From Clostridia bacterium (GTDB taxonomy: Bacteria; Bacillota; Clostridia; Christensenellales; Aristaeellaceae): 64,000 nt of DNA. The stretch is taken from contig JAFRBK010000001.1 of assembly GCA_017404985.1 (NCBI GenBank), positions 35,104 through 99,103 of the forward strand. The letters run 5' to 3'. A program made the translations under genes and the position numbers. The notes under the pieces were generated by a model, which made no database searches, had not been told where the DNA came from, and saw nothing but the letters and a program-made list of their open reading frames with translations. Of the stretch, positions 45,188-53,812 are shown in pieces. How positions within the stretch are numbered: the stretch's first letter is position 1; the number at the start of each line of letters is the position of its first letter.

Positions 45188-45934
45188 ATGACGAAGGATG
45201 TAACGCTCCGGCACCTGCTGGACCTGTGCCGGAAGAACGAGAAAACAGGCCTCTGGCAGTATTCCGCCTTTCTGTCCCCCGCGGAGCAGGACGACTGGCT
45301 CCGCAGCCCGGAAGCGGCCCGATTCCCCTTCCTCCTGGCCGGGGGATACGAGGGGGCGGAGCGCAGGGTGCTGGCCGCGGGCAGCGAAGCGGAGCAGGGC
45401 CCGCCGGAGATTCCGATCCGCGTGGTTGCCGTGAAGCCGAAATCGGAGAAATACGCGGAGGAGCTGACGCACCGGGATTACCTGGGCGCGGTGCTCGGGC
45501 TGGGGATTGAGCGCAGCCTGGTGGGCGATATTCTGGTCCGGGACAAGCGGGCCTGGCTTTTCTGCCTGGCTTCCGCCGCGGATATGATTGCGGCTTCCCT
45601 CACGCAGGTGGGCAGGACATCTGTGGCCGCGGAGGCGGCCGCGCCGGACGTGCCAGAGCTGAGGCCGGTGTTTGTTTCGCTGCGGCTGAATGTGGCGTCG
45701 GAACGGCTGGACGCGGTGGCCGCGGTTTTTGCGGGCCTTTCCCGGGGCCAGGCGGAAAAGCTCTTCAGCGCGGAAAAGGTTTTTGTGAACGGAAGAATGG
45801 CTGCGGACCGAAGCGGAAAGCTGAAGGAAGGGGACATCCTGACTGTCCGCGGCTTTGGAAAAGCGGTGTACCACGGGATCGAGCACGAGACCCGGAAAAA
45901 CAGGCTCTGGGTCCGGCTGGACAAATATGCCTGA
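45188..45934 (+). CDS. ylmH: S4-domain RNA-binding protein YlmH
   Basis: 248 residues: N-terminal YlmH-type region with LTHRDYLGAVLGLGIERSLVGDILV, which is diagnostic of the family, and a C-terminal S4 RNA-binding domain (RLDAVAAVFAGLSRGQAEKLF then VFVNGR). The family links ribosome rescue/quality control and cell division in Firmicutes; it is usually in the ylm-divIVA cluster but here stands alone. ATG 45188 follows AAGGGAAG; an upstream ATG 45146 lies on the promoter -10 and is unlikely. Confidence 0.9.
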   Translation: MTKDVTLRHLLDLCRKNEKTGLWQYSAFLSPAEQDDWLRSPEAARFPFLLAGGYEGAERRVLAAGSEAEQGPPEIPIRVVAVKPKSEKYAEELTHRDYLGAVLGLGIERSLVGDILVRDKRAWLFCLASAADMIAASLTQVGRTSVAAEAAAPDVPELRPVFVSLRLNVASERLDAVAAVFAGLSRGQAEKLFSAEKVFVNGRMAADRSGKLKEGDILTVRGFGKAVYHGIEHETRKNRLWVRLDKYA

Positions 45935-45952
45935 CCGGGATGGGGCAGAACG

Positions 45953-45985
45953 AAAAGGCTGCAGCGTAAATGCTGCAGCCCTTTT
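45953..45985. terminator. Bidirectional terminator between ylmH and the small leader peptide gene
   Basis: Perfect 9-bp stem 45957-45965 with 45972-45980, flanked by four A and four T, between two convergent genes. Confidence 0.85.
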
Positions 45986-46005
45986 GGCTTCCGCCGGCCT
46001 GATGT

Positions 46006-46239
46006 TTACCAGGACAGATCCCGGCCGAACTTCTTTTTGTACTCCTCGAGGGTGATAATGTCCTGGGAGGTGTTGAACGCCTTCGCGAAGGAAACCGCAT
46101 TCTCCTTATCGGTTGTCGGCGCGATGACGGAACCATCCTGCCGAACGATCCAGTACTGTCCTTTCCCGTCGTCCACTACCAGCCCGCCGGATACCTTTTC
46201 CAGTTCCTCAGGATTCAGCTCGTTGAACATATTCTTCAT
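46006..46239 (-). CDS. Double-glycine leader peptide, unknown core
   Basis: 77 residues. The first 19 (MKNMFNELNPEELEKVSGG) are a textbook double-glycine leader, with the ELNPEELEKVSGG pattern of bacteriocin and related exported peptides. The 58-residue core is soluble, with no cysteine, and contains a strand-like QYWIVRQDGSVIAP and a helical end. GGAAAGGG precedes ATG 46239. Promoter on the minus strand: CTGTCA (46322-46317), 18 bases, TATATA (46298-46293). No immunity gene or exporter is adjacent. Second such peptide within 4 kb. Confidence 0.72.
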   Translation of the reverse strand: MKNMFNELNPEELEKVSGGLVVDDGKGQYWIVRQDGSVIAPTTDKENAVSFAKAFNTSQDIITLEEYKKKFGRDLSW

Positions 46240-46359
46240 GATTCTTCATCCCTTTCCACGTTCGTTTGGGCCTTTCTCAGGCCTTGCACTTTTATATACG
46301 GATCAGGAGAATCCTCTGACAGCCTTTTCGCGAAAAACTTTTCAACAATTTTTCGTCAT

Positions 46360-47973
46360 TTATGCTTTCAGGAATTCCTGCAGGGAGCGGCGGACCGCGC
46401 CGGGCCCCGCGATTTCCGCCAGGAAGTATTCCTCGATGCGGGCAGCCAGGGGCGTTGCCGTCAGGTCGCTGCCGAAGACCAGGCTGTTTTTCAGGATGGG
46501 CTTCAGCTTGTCGCCGACCGTTTCCGGTTTGCCGAGCTCGATGCCGGCCAGCTGCTTCTGCAGTTCGGGCAACAGCGGGTCGCCGGACAGGGCCATGGCG
46601 TTCCCCTGGTCGTCGACGCCCAGAAGATAGCGGAACCACCCGGCGATCGCCAGCGGCAGCGCCACCAGCCCGTCCATGGGGCGGTTCTCGGCTACGTAGC
46701 TCTTGATGGTTTCACCGAAACGGATTCCCACCTTCTGCGAGGTATCCGTGGCGATGCGCTGCGGCGCATCCGGCATGAAGGGATTGGGAAGGCGCTGCTC
46801 CACCACTTCATCGATGAAGGCCTTCGGGCTCAGAATGCCCGGATCCGTGACCACAGGCAGCCCTTCCAGGTAGCCCAGGCGGCGAACCAGCCGGACCAGG
46901 TCGGGATCCTTCATTTCCTCCCGGATCAGCGTGTAGCCCAGCAGGCAGCCGTAGACGGCCAGCGCGGTATGCAGCGGATTCAGGCAGGTGGTCACTTTCA
47001 TGCGCTCCGTCAGGTTGACGGTTTTTCTGTCCGTAAAGTATACGCCGGCTTTTTCCAGCGGCGGGCGCCCATTGGGGAAGATGTCCTCCACAACCAGGTA
47101 CTGCGCCTTTTCGGCGTTTACGAAGGGGGCCACGAAGCTGCCGCGGGGCGTTTCCAGGGGCGCCATGCCTTCGATGCCGGTTTCCTCCAGCATCCGCTGC
47201 ACCTCGGGGGAGGGGCGGGGCGTGATTTTGTCGATCATGCTCCAGGGGAAGGACACCTGGGACTCATCCGTGAGCCAGCGAACGAAGTCCTGCGGCACGA
47301 AGCCGTTGGCCTGCCACGCGCGGGCCACTTCCAGGATGCTGCCCTGCAGCTTTTCCCCGTTGTGGCTGCAGTTGTCCATGCTGACCACCGCGATGGGCGG
47401 CTTTCCGTGCTGATACCGGTGCCAGAGCAGCGCGGCCACAATGGTCATGGCGTGGCGGGCGTTTTCGGGGCCGTTTTCCAGGTCCTCGGCCACGACTTTC
47501 AGATAGCTTCCGTCCATCTGGCGCAGGGCGTATCCCTTTTCGGTGATCGTGAAGCTGGCCATCTGCAGGCTGGGCGCGGCAAAAATTTCCTGCAGGCGGG
47601 CGTAGTCTTCCTTTTCCGCCGGCTGGGCCACCAGGGCTTCCGAGACGGAGGCGACGATCTCCTTGTCAATCGTGGCGTCGGCGTTCAGGGTGACGCTCAT
47701 GGTCAGGTTGTCATATCCGCCGTAAATCATGCGGATGTTGTCCACGTCGAAGGTATCCGCGGCGATGATGCCCCGGTCGGCCAGGCCGGCGTCCAGCAGC
47801 CGCTGCTGCAGCGCGGCGATATATGCGCGGAAGATATTGCCGGCGCCGAAGTGCACCCAGATCGGCGCTTCCTTTGTCTTTTCCCGCATGGCGGCGACGT
47901 CATACCGGGGCAGGCGCACGCCGGCTTTTTCCCAGAAAGCGGTATTCTGTAAGCTTTCCATATTGACTTTCAT
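46360..47973 (-). CDS. Fructuronate/tagaturonate reductase (mannitol dehydrogenase family)
   Basis: 537 residues of the polyol/long-chain mannitol dehydrogenase family: HFGAGNIFRAY is the NAD-binding glycine motif, VVSMDNCSHNGEKL the second conserved block, SFPWSMIDKITPRP the third, and KVTTCLNPLHTALAVYGCLLG with the catalytic Lys region. It would reduce D-fructuronate or D-tagaturonate to the aldonate. Placed last in an operon with a three-part TRAP transporter, it suggests hexuronate use. UxuB is more likely than mannitol dehydrogenase given the transporter, but the substrate is not proven. Ribosome site AAAAGGAGAG before ATG 47973. Confidence 0.88.
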   Translation of the reverse strand: MKVNMESLQNTAFWEKAGVRLPRYDVAAMREKTKEAPIWVHFGAGNIFRAYIAALQQRLLDAGLADRGIIAADTFDVDNIRMIYGGYDNLTMSVTLNADATIDKEIVASVSEALVAQPAEKEDYARLQEIFAAPSLQMASFTITEKGYALRQMDGSYLKVVAEDLENGPENARHAMTIVAALLWHRYQHGKPPIAVVSMDNCSHNGEKLQGSILEVARAWQANGFVPQDFVRWLTDESQVSFPWSMIDKITPRPSPEVQRMLEETGIEGMAPLETPRGSFVAPFVNAEKAQYLVVEDIFPNGRPPLEKAGVYFTDRKTVNLTERMKVTTCLNPLHTALAVYGCLLGYTLIREEMKDPDLVRLVRRLGYLEGLPVVTDPGILSPKAFIDEVVEQRLPNPFMPDAPQRIATDTSQKVGIRFGETIKSYVAENRPMDGLVALPLAIAGWFRYLLGVDDQGNAMALSGDPLLPELQKQLAGIELGKPETVGDKLKPILKNSLVFGSDLTATPLAARIEEYFLAEIAGPGAVRRSLQEFLKA

Positions 47974-47997
47974 CCGAAAATCACTCTCCTTTTCAGC

Positions 47998-48030
47998 AAA
48001 ATGCGGGCACGTTTTTTCGGCGTGCCCGCA
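47998..48030 (-). terminator. Intra-operon hairpin between dctM and the reductase
   Basis: Perfect 10-bp stem 48002-48011 with 48021-48030, then four T on the minus strand. It lies between co-directional genes and probably lowers expression of the reductase relative to the transporter. Confidence 0.7.
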
Positions 48031-48045
48031 CGGTTTGGATCACGC

Positions 48046-49350
48046 TCAGAGCGCCCCGGTCAGCTGCGGCAGCCACAGGCTGATCTGGGGAATAAAGGAG
48101 ATCAGCAGCAGGGCGGCGATCATGCACAGATAGAACGGCAGCGTTGCGCGGACGACTTTTTCCATCGGCCGTTTGGCCACGGCGGAGCCGATGAACAGCA
48201 CCGCGCCGACAGGCGGCGTCAGCAGGCCGATGCCGCAGTTCAGCACCATCATGATTCCGAACTGGATCGGGTGGAGACCCGCGCTGACGGCGACCGGCAG
48301 CAGGATCGGCGTGGCGATCAGGATGATCGGCGCCATATCCATAATCATGCCCAGAACCAGCAGGATCAGGTTCAGCAGCAGGATGATGACCACCGGGCTG
48401 CTGGAGATGCTCGTGATCAGGGCAGCCGCCTTGGCGGGCACGTGCAGCAGGGTCAGGCAGTTGCCGAAGGCGGCGGACATGGCGATCAGGATCAGCACGA
48501 TGCCCAGGGTTCCGATACAGCTGTCCAGGCTCTTCCAGACGCCTTTCCAGTTCATTCCCTTGTAAATGAAAACCGACACGAACAGGGAATAGATGACGGC
48601 GATGGCGGCGGACTCCGTGGCGGTGAACACACCGCCGACCACGCCGACCACCACGATCAGCACCGCCAGCAGGGCCCAGATGGACTTCCAGAGCTGCTTG
48701 CAGAAGGTCACGATGGAGAAACGCTCGCCCTTGGGATAATGGCGTTTGACGGACAGGATATAGGATCCGACCATCAGGGAAATGGCCAGCAGGGCGCCGG
48801 GCAGATAGCCGGCCATGAACAGGGCGCCCACGGACACGCCGCCGGCCGTGGTGGCGTAAATCACCATGTTGTGGCTCGGGGGAACCAGCAGGCCTTCACA
48901 GGAGGAAGTGATGGTGACGGCGGTGGAGAAGTCCGTATCATAGCCCTCGTCCACCATCATGGGGATCAGGATGGATCCCAGGGAGGCGGTGTCCGCCGCG
49001 GCGGAACCGGAGATGCCGCCGAAGAAATAGGACGCCACGATATTCACCTGGGCCAGGCCGCCGCGCATCCAGCCTACCAGCGAGTTGGCCAGGGCGATCA
49101 GCTTTTCCGATATGCCTCCCGACCCCATCAGCACCCCCATGGTAATGAAGAAGGGAACGGCCATCAGGGAGAAGGACCAGACGCCCTTCACCATCTGCTG
49201 GGGAAGGGTGACCAGGTTCTGGCCCATGGAGATCATGCACAGGATCGTGGAAATCCCGACGGCATAGGCGATCGGGAAGCGCAGCAGAATCATAATCAAG
49301 AAGCTGCCCAGCAGAATGATTGTGGATAAGGTTTCACCATCCATGCTCAC
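48046..49350 (-). CDS. dctM: TRAP transporter large permease (DctM)
   Basis: 434-residue membrane protein with about twelve helices, DctM/SiaM type. Family features are FLIMILLRFPIAYAVG near the start, SGSAAADTASLGSILIPMM, the PPSHNMVIYA helix break and GLLTPPVGAVLF near the end. It is the ion-coupled conducting subunit. The ATG (49350) overlaps the dctQ stop by 4 bases, so the two are translated as a pair. Confidence 0.94.
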   Translation of the reverse strand: MSMDGETLSTIILLGSFLIMILLRFPIAYAVGISTILCMISMGQNLVTLPQQMVKGVWSFSLMAVPFFITMGVLMGSGGISEKLIALANSLVGWMRGGLAQVNIVASYFFGGISGSAAADTASLGSILIPMMVDEGYDTDFSTAVTITSSCEGLLVPPSHNMVIYATTAGGVSVGALFMAGYLPGALLAISLMVGSYILSVKRHYPKGERFSIVTFCKQLWKSIWALLAVLIVVVGVVGGVFTATESAAIAVIYSLFVSVFIYKGMNWKGVWKSLDSCIGTLGIVLILIAMSAAFGNCLTLLHVPAKAAALITSISSSPVVIILLLNLILLVLGMIMDMAPIILIATPILLPVAVSAGLHPIQFGIMMVLNCGIGLLTPPVGAVLFIGSAVAKRPMEKVVRATLPFYLCMIAALLLISFIPQISLWLPQLTGAL

Positions 49351-49889
49351 ACCGCCTCCTTTTCGACTTTTTCATCCTTTTTGAAGAAATCACCGATATG
49401 CTGGAACACCTGCTCCAGCTCAAAAATGATCATTCCGAACCCCGCGACGGGAATCGGCAGATACTGCCAGAATTTGCTCAGCGTGGGAATGGAGGCGTAT
49501 TTGGCGCGCACGGCGATGGGAGAATTGCAGAATTTGATGCCGTAGATGACCAGCACGACGCCCAGGGCCAGCACGGCGATATCCGCGATCACATCCGAGA
49601 CCATCAGCACCTTTTTCGGCAGGTATTTGTCAAAGGCGGTCATCCGGATATGCGCCCGTTTGCGGATTGCCAGGGTGGCGGACAGCACGGCCATATAGGC
49701 CATGAAGGTCAGCACGATTTCCTCGCTCCAGTGCGGGTCTGAAATAAACGGAATATACCGTCCCGCCACTGCCCAGGCGGTGATCAGAATATCACCGATC
49801 AGCAGCAGCTTACACAGGAGCATCAGGATTTTGTCGGTCCAGTCAAAGACCGGCTTCAGCTTTTCAACCGCACGAAAAAATGCAGGCAT
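49347..49889 (-). CDS. dctQ: TRAP transporter small permease (DctQ)
   Basis: 180 residues with four membrane helices; SDPHWSEEIVLTFMAYMAVLSA and the RKRAHIRMTAFDKYLP loop are typical of DctQ. It forms the membrane complex with DctM and docks the binding protein. A basic C-terminal tail follows the last helix. Ribosome site GAAAGGAG before ATG 49889; a terminator-like hairpin separates it from dctP. Confidence 0.92.
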   Translation of the reverse strand: MPAFFRAVEKLKPVFDWTDKILMLLCKLLLIGDILITAWAVAGRYIPFISDPHWSEEIVLTFMAYMAVLSATLAIRKRAHIRMTAFDKYLPKKVLMVSDVIADIAVLALGVVLVIYGIKFCNSPIAVRAKYASIPTLSKFWQYLPIPVAGFGMIIFELEQVFQHIGDFFKKDEKVEKEAV

Positions 49890-49920
49890 GAGCTGTTAAC
49901 TCCTTTCCGTAAAAGCGATG

Positions 49921-49953
49921 AAAAAAGGAGGCGCAGGGGAGAACCCTGCGCCT
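49921..49953 (-). terminator. Intra-operon terminator after dctP
   Basis: Perfect 10-bp stem 49929-49938 with 49944-49953, followed by six T on the minus strand. It should give more binding protein than permease, as is usual for TRAP and ABC operons. Confidence 0.85.
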
Positions 49954-49989
49954 GCAGGCTTTGCCGCGCCGCGGCGTTATCCTGCGGAA

Positions 49990-50976
49990 TTACTGCATGT
50001 CCAGAATCTTCTGATACAGGTCAGCCTGAGCTTCGGTGTTCTTTTTGATGGTTTCCTGGCAGGCTTCCACCCAGGGGGTCTTGTCTTCAACTTCGATCAC
50101 GGTGGCGCCGTCCTGCTTCAGCAGTTCGAAGGTCTGGGCTTCGATTTCAGCAACCTTTTCGCGGCAGACCTGGGAAGCGTACTTGGAAGCTTCCATGATC
50201 CAGCCCTGCTGCTGTTCGCTCAGCTTGTTCCAGGCCGCGTCGGTGATGATGATCTGCAGGGCGCCCAGGGTGTGGCCGTCCAGCAGCAGGTAGGGGGCAA
50301 CTTCCTGGAAGGCGTTGGAGCGGTAGTTGGCCGTGGGCTGCTCAGCGCCGTCGACCACGCCGGTGTTCAGGGCGGAATACAGCTCGGTGAAGGCCACGGT
50401 GGTGGCGGAAGCGCCCAGGTCGGACACCATGCCGGTCATAACCGGGTCGGAGGAAACGCGGATCTTCAGGCCCTTCAGGTCTTCCAGGGTCTTCACTTCA
50501 TTCTTGAAGAAGAAGTGACGGAAGCCTTCTTCGCCGTAGCACAGGCCGCGCAGGCCCAGGCCGAGTTCCTGGGGCTCGAGCAGGAATTCCTGGGCCAGCT
50601 CGCTGTCAGCGAACTTCCAGAAATGCTCTTCATTCACGAAGGTGTAGGGGATGGACAGCAGGCTGGCCTTGCTGCAGCCGTACTGGGTCAGCGCGAAAGC
50701 GGAGATCCGGCTGATGTCGGTGATGTTGCCGCCGCCCAGCAGGTTGTCCAGAATCTGGTCTTCAGAGCCCAGCACGCCGCCGGCTTGGATATCGATTTCA
50801 ATTTCGCCGCCGGAGAGCTCTTCCGCTTTGGCCTTGAACGCCTTGGCCATTTCGCCGACGATCGTCCCGTCCAGGGGGTTCACTTCAGCGTAGGTCAGCT
50901 TGACCGGATCCGCCAGCGCGGCGGTGCAGCTCAGCAGGAGCGCCAGAGCCAGAACAATACCAAGCAGTTTTTTCAT
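49990..50976 (-). CDS. dctP: TRAP transporter substrate-binding protein (DctP)
   Basis: 328 residues: signal peptide at about 1-22, then the DctP fold with EVNPLDGTIVGEMAKAFKAKAEELSGG, the LKGLKIRVSSDPVMTGMVSDLGA motif containing the Arg that binds the substrate carboxylate, and GVVDGAEQPTANY. The carboxylate-binding Arg fits a sugar acid such as glucuronate or galacturonate. First gene of the operon, GGAGGA before ATG 50976; the shared intergenic region with araC holds TTGCAA repeats. Confidence 0.94.
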   Translation of the reverse strand: MKKLLGIVLALALLLSCTAALADPVKLTYAEVNPLDGTIVGEMAKAFKAKAEELSGGEIEIDIQAGGVLGSEDQILDNLLGGGNITDISRISAFALTQYGCSKASLLSIPYTFVNEEHFWKFADSELAQEFLLEPQELGLGLRGLCYGEEGFRHFFFKNEVKTLEDLKGLKIRVSSDPVMTGMVSDLGASATTVAFTELYSALNTGVVDGAEQPTANYRSNAFQEVAPYLLLDGHTLGALQIIITDAAWNKLSEQQQGWIMEASKYASQVCREKVAEIEAQTFELLKQDGATVIEVEDKTPWVEACQETIKKNTEAQADLYQKILDMQ

Positions 50977-50999
50977 GGGGATTCCTCCTTATTTAATTC

Positions 51000-51104
51000 G
51001 GATGATCTCATCCTTTTGATGGCAATATTTAACCATATTCTTTCCGTTTTGTACATGGCATGAAGTTGCAATGATATTGCAAAAATCATCATTTCGCGTA
51101 TAAT
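51000..51104. promoter_or_regulatory. Shared control region of dctP and the AraC regulator
   Basis: Plus-strand promoter for araC: TTGCAA 51077-51082, 16 bases, TATAAT 51099-51104. A second TTGCAA at 51066-51071 repeats at 11 bases, as expected of AraC half-sites on one DNA face. GGATGA/TCATCC (51000-51013) is a palindrome in the dctP leader. No clean minus-strand promoter was found. Confidence 0.5.
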
Positions 51105-51147
51105 ATCAGGTGAAACATTGCGAAAACTGCAGGAAGAGGGAAATGGG

Positions 51148-52050
51148 ATGGACGGCGCCTATATTTCTGCTTTCAATATTTTGCAAAATATGAGCAGGGA
51201 CGATATCGAGATCTACCATTACTGCGACATGGCCACCTACAATGTCCAGCCGCACCGGCATGATTTCTATGAGCTGTACTGCCTGCTTGCCAACGGGTAT
51301 ATCTACCATGTGGAGGACAACCAGTATGCCCTGGAGCCGGGGACGCTGGTGCTGGTCCGCCCGGGGGAAATCCACTGGCCGGAGCTGCAGGGCCCCCCGA
51401 AGAACATCGAGCGGATCGTTCTGTGGCTGAACCCGCAGTTTATTTCCTCCCTGTCGATTTTCCTGCCCCAGACGCTGGGAACCATCGGCCAGAACCTGCA
51501 GGACCAGCACCTGATCGTTCCGGAGGAAAAAACCTACCAGATCATTCTGGGGCTGCTTTACTCCCTTTTATATGAAAAGAACCGGGCGGATGCCGACAGC
51601 CAGTACCTGTGCCACCTGATCCTTTCCCAGCTGCTGATCCACATCAGCCGCGTGCTGAACCAGCGCACCCGCCCGGCGGAGGCGCCGGGATCGCGCTATG
51701 AAGAGATCATGCGGGTGCACGAGTATATCAACGCCCATTTCCGGGAGCCCATCAGCGTGAACGGCCTGGCGATGCGCTTCTTCATGGATAAAAACACCAT
51801 GACCCGCCAGTTCAAGCGGATCGTCGGGATGACGCCCGGGGACTACATCCGCCGAAAGCGCCTGGAATCCGCCCATACCCTGATTACCCAGGGATACAGC
51901 GTGCAGCACGCCGGCTTCGTCAGCGGGTTCACGGATTACAGCGCGTTCTACCGCGCGTTCCGGCAGCGGTACGGCCTTTCGCCCGGCGACCTGTCCGCCC
52001 GGACGAAGCAGAACCTTCGGGAACATGCCGCCCAGGAAGGGGAGATGTGA
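51148..52050 (+). CDS. AraC-family transcriptional regulator
   Basis: 300 residues: N-terminal cupin-type sensor domain (QPHRHDFYELYCLL, then LEPGTLVLVRPGEIHWPEL) and two C-terminal HTH motifs (ISVNGLAMRFFMDKNTMTRQFK and GYSVQHAGFVSGFTDYSAFYRAFRQRYGLSP). It is divergent from the TRAP/reductase operon and probably activates it when the sugar acid is present. ATG 51148 follows GGAAGAGGG. Confidence 0.92.
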   Translation: MDGAYISAFNILQNMSRDDIEIYHYCDMATYNVQPHRHDFYELYCLLANGYIYHVEDNQYALEPGTLVLVRPGEIHWPELQGPPKNIERIVLWLNPQFISSLSIFLPQTLGTIGQNLQDQHLIVPEEKTYQIILGLLYSLLYEKNRADADSQYLCHLILSQLLIHISRVLNQRTRPAEAPGSRYEEIMRVHEYINAHFREPISVNGLAMRFFMDKNTMTRQFKRIVGMTPGDYIRRKRLESAHTLITQGYSVQHAGFVSGFTDYSAFYRAFRQRYGLSPGDLSARTKQNLREHAAQEGEM

Positions 52051-52587
52051 GTGGAAGCCGCTGAAAAAGACATCGTAATCGCCGTCCGGCTGGACGAGAA
52101 AACATTCAAGCGGTTTGCGCGCTTCGATATGCTGACGCGGCGGAAGCAATGGGTCCGCCCGGCGCTGTTTTCCCTGATCCTGATTGCTTTCGCCGTGGTC
52201 GCCCTGCTCACCAGGAAGGAACAGTCCGGCATGATCGCCGCGGTGCTGCTGATTGTGGGGCTCGGCCTGCCGATGGTTTACCTGGGCACATTTCTCAGCC
52301 AGGTGAATATGCAGGCGGTCCGGGCGAAGCTGAAGCCGGCCAGGCGTGTGTACACGGTCACCCTCCGGGAAGCCGGCATCCGGGTGGAAAACAACCAGAA
52401 GAAGGAAGACCCGCTGGAGATGAAATGGGCCGCCATCCACAGCGCGTACCGCCGGAAAGGCTGCATTTATCTGTTTGTCACCGCGGCGAAGGCGTTTCTG
52501 CTGCCGGACAGGCAGGCCAATGTGCCGGATTCGGCGGTGTGGGACTACCTGGCGGCCCATCTGGGCGCGGAAAAATGCAAATCATGA
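52051..52587 (+). CDS. YcxB-like membrane protein
   Basis: 178 residues: N-terminal charged segment, two membrane helices (about 42-58 and 62-80) and a C-terminal YcxB-like domain with the pattern MKWAAIHSAYRRKGCIYLFVTAAKAFLLPDR spread over about 124-155. Function unknown. GTG 52051 directly abuts the araC stop, with GGGGAG upstream, so it is read through from the regulator gene. Confidence 0.75.
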   Translation: MEAAEKDIVIAVRLDEKTFKRFARFDMLTRRKQWVRPALFSLILIAFAVVALLTRKEQSGMIAAVLLIVGLGLPMVYLGTFLSQVNMQAVRAKLKPARRVYTVTLREAGIRVENNQKKEDPLEMKWAAIHSAYRRKGCIYLFVTAAKAFLLPDRQANVPDSAVWDYLAAHLGAEKCKS

Positions 52588-52621
52588 AAAACCATGAAAA
52601 ATATTGAAGGAGGAACAAGGC

Positions 52622-52954
52622 ATGAAAGGAATTGTCAGGCATCACGGGGACACAAAGGGGATCGACCTGGGCGGAGGAACGGAAAGGCGGATTCTGGCTT
52701 ACAACGATGCCCTGATGGGCGTGGAAGTTGCCTTTGAAACCGGCGCGGAGGGCGCTGTGCACTCGCATCCCCATACCCAGATGAGCTACGTGCTTTCCGG
52801 ATCCTTCCGGTACGCCGTGGAGGGGGAGGCCGTGGTGCTGAACCCCGGCGATTCGATCGTGGTTCCGGGCGGGCTGCCCCACGGCACCGTATGCCTGGAG
52901 AAGGGCGTGCTGCTGGATGTGTTCACGCCCTGCCGGGAGGATTTTCTGGGCTGA
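52622..52954 (+). CDS. Small cupin protein (KdgF-like)
   Basis: 110-residue single-domain cupin: motif 1 as HSHPHTQMSYVLSGSFRY, motif 2 as PGDSIVVPGGLPHG, with three His and a Gln as metal ligands. Size and motif match KdgF, which linearises unsaturated uronates in pectin and alginate breakdown. Its position near a hexuronate operon supports this, but cupins of this form have many roles. GAAGGAGG lies before ATG 52622. Confidence 0.8.
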   Translation: MKGIVRHHGDTKGIDLGGGTERRILAYNDALMGVEVAFETGAEGAVHSHPHTQMSYVLSGSFRYAVEGEAVVLNPGDSIVVPGGLPHGTVCLEKGVLLDVFTPCREDFLG

Positions 52955-52987
52955 GGGCCCGCATATCATTTTGGAGGGATTGCAGAG

Positions 52988-53812
52988 ATGAAAAGAATCG
53001 TGATGATCGCGGCGGTGCTTGCCCTGCTGGTGAATGCTTGCGCCTTCGGGCTCGCGGAAGACGGGGAAACCGGGGTCCTGGACGGGATCCGGGCCCGCGG
53101 GGTCCTGCGGGTCGGCACCGCGGGGGATTATCAGCCGATGTCCTTCCTGGATCCGGAAACAGGGACTTATGTGGGTTTTGACGCGGAGCTGGCGGAGGAC
53201 CTGGCCGCGGCCCTCGGGGTGCGGATCGAGTATGTGAAAACGTCCTGGCCAACGCTCATGGAGGATACGCTCGCCGGGAAGTTTGACCTGGCGATCTGCG
53301 GCATCACGGTTACCGAGGCCCGGAAGGAGCAGGCACTGATGTCATCCGGATATTTCGGGAACGGCAAGACGGTGCTCTGCCGGGCGGAGGACAGGGAGAA
53401 ATACACCAGCCTGGAGGCGATCAACCGGCCTGAAGTCCGGGTGATGGAGAATCCCGGCGGCCTCAACGAAAAATTCGCCAGGGAGCACCTGGCGAATGCG
53501 ACGCTGATTATTCACGATGTGAACCAGGAGATTCCCGGGCTGGTGGCCTCCGGGGAAGCGGACGTGATGATTACGGAAATCATGGAAGCCGGTTTCTACG
53601 TCGGGCAGGACAGCCGCCTTGCGGCGCCGCTGATCTTTGAGCCCTTCACCCGGGACCAGCTGGGCGTGCTCATGCCCAAAGGCAGCGAGGACCTGCTCAG
53701 CTTTGTGAACCTTTTCCTGGAGGAGGAAAAGGCGTCCGGCCGGATCGAAGAGCTGGCGGAGAAATACATCTACCGCTATATCCGGACCGGGGAGGAGCAG
53801 GAGGCCGCGTGA
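52988..53812 (+). CDS. Type 3 solute-binding protein, cyclohexadienyl dehydratase (PheC)-like
   Basis: 274 residues: signal peptide at about 1-23 without a clear lipobox, then a SBP_bac_3 fold. Several stretches follow exported PheC enzymes rather than ordinary amino-acid receptors: RVGTAGDYQPMSF, KTSWPTLMEDTLAGKFDLAICGI, MENPGGLNEKFAREHLANA and GEADVMITEIMEA. The Glu of the last (E200) aligns with the glutamate that PheC uses as general acid, as I recall. It may therefore be an enzyme making phenylpyruvate or phenylalanine outside the membrane, or a receptor close to that ancestor. No ABC permease or ATPase is adjacent. Confidence 0.8.
   Translation: MKRIVMIAAVLALLVNACAFGLAEDGETGVLDGIRARGVLRVGTAGDYQPMSFLDPETGTYVGFDAELAEDLAAALGVRIEYVKTSWPTLMEDTLAGKFDLAICGITVTEARKEQALMSSGYFGNGKTVLCRAEDREKYTSLEAINRPEVRVMENPGGLNEKFAREHLANATLIIHDVNQEIPGLVASGEADVMITEIMEAGFYVGQDSRLAAPLIFEPFTRDQLGVLMPKGSEDLLSFVNLFLEEEKASGRIEELAEKYIYRYIRTGEEQEAA

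Noticed and set aside
48001-49329. Plus-strand frame of 442 codons opposite dctM
   Set aside because: Gln/His/Asp-rich shadow; the minus-strand DctM protein is complete and in an operon.
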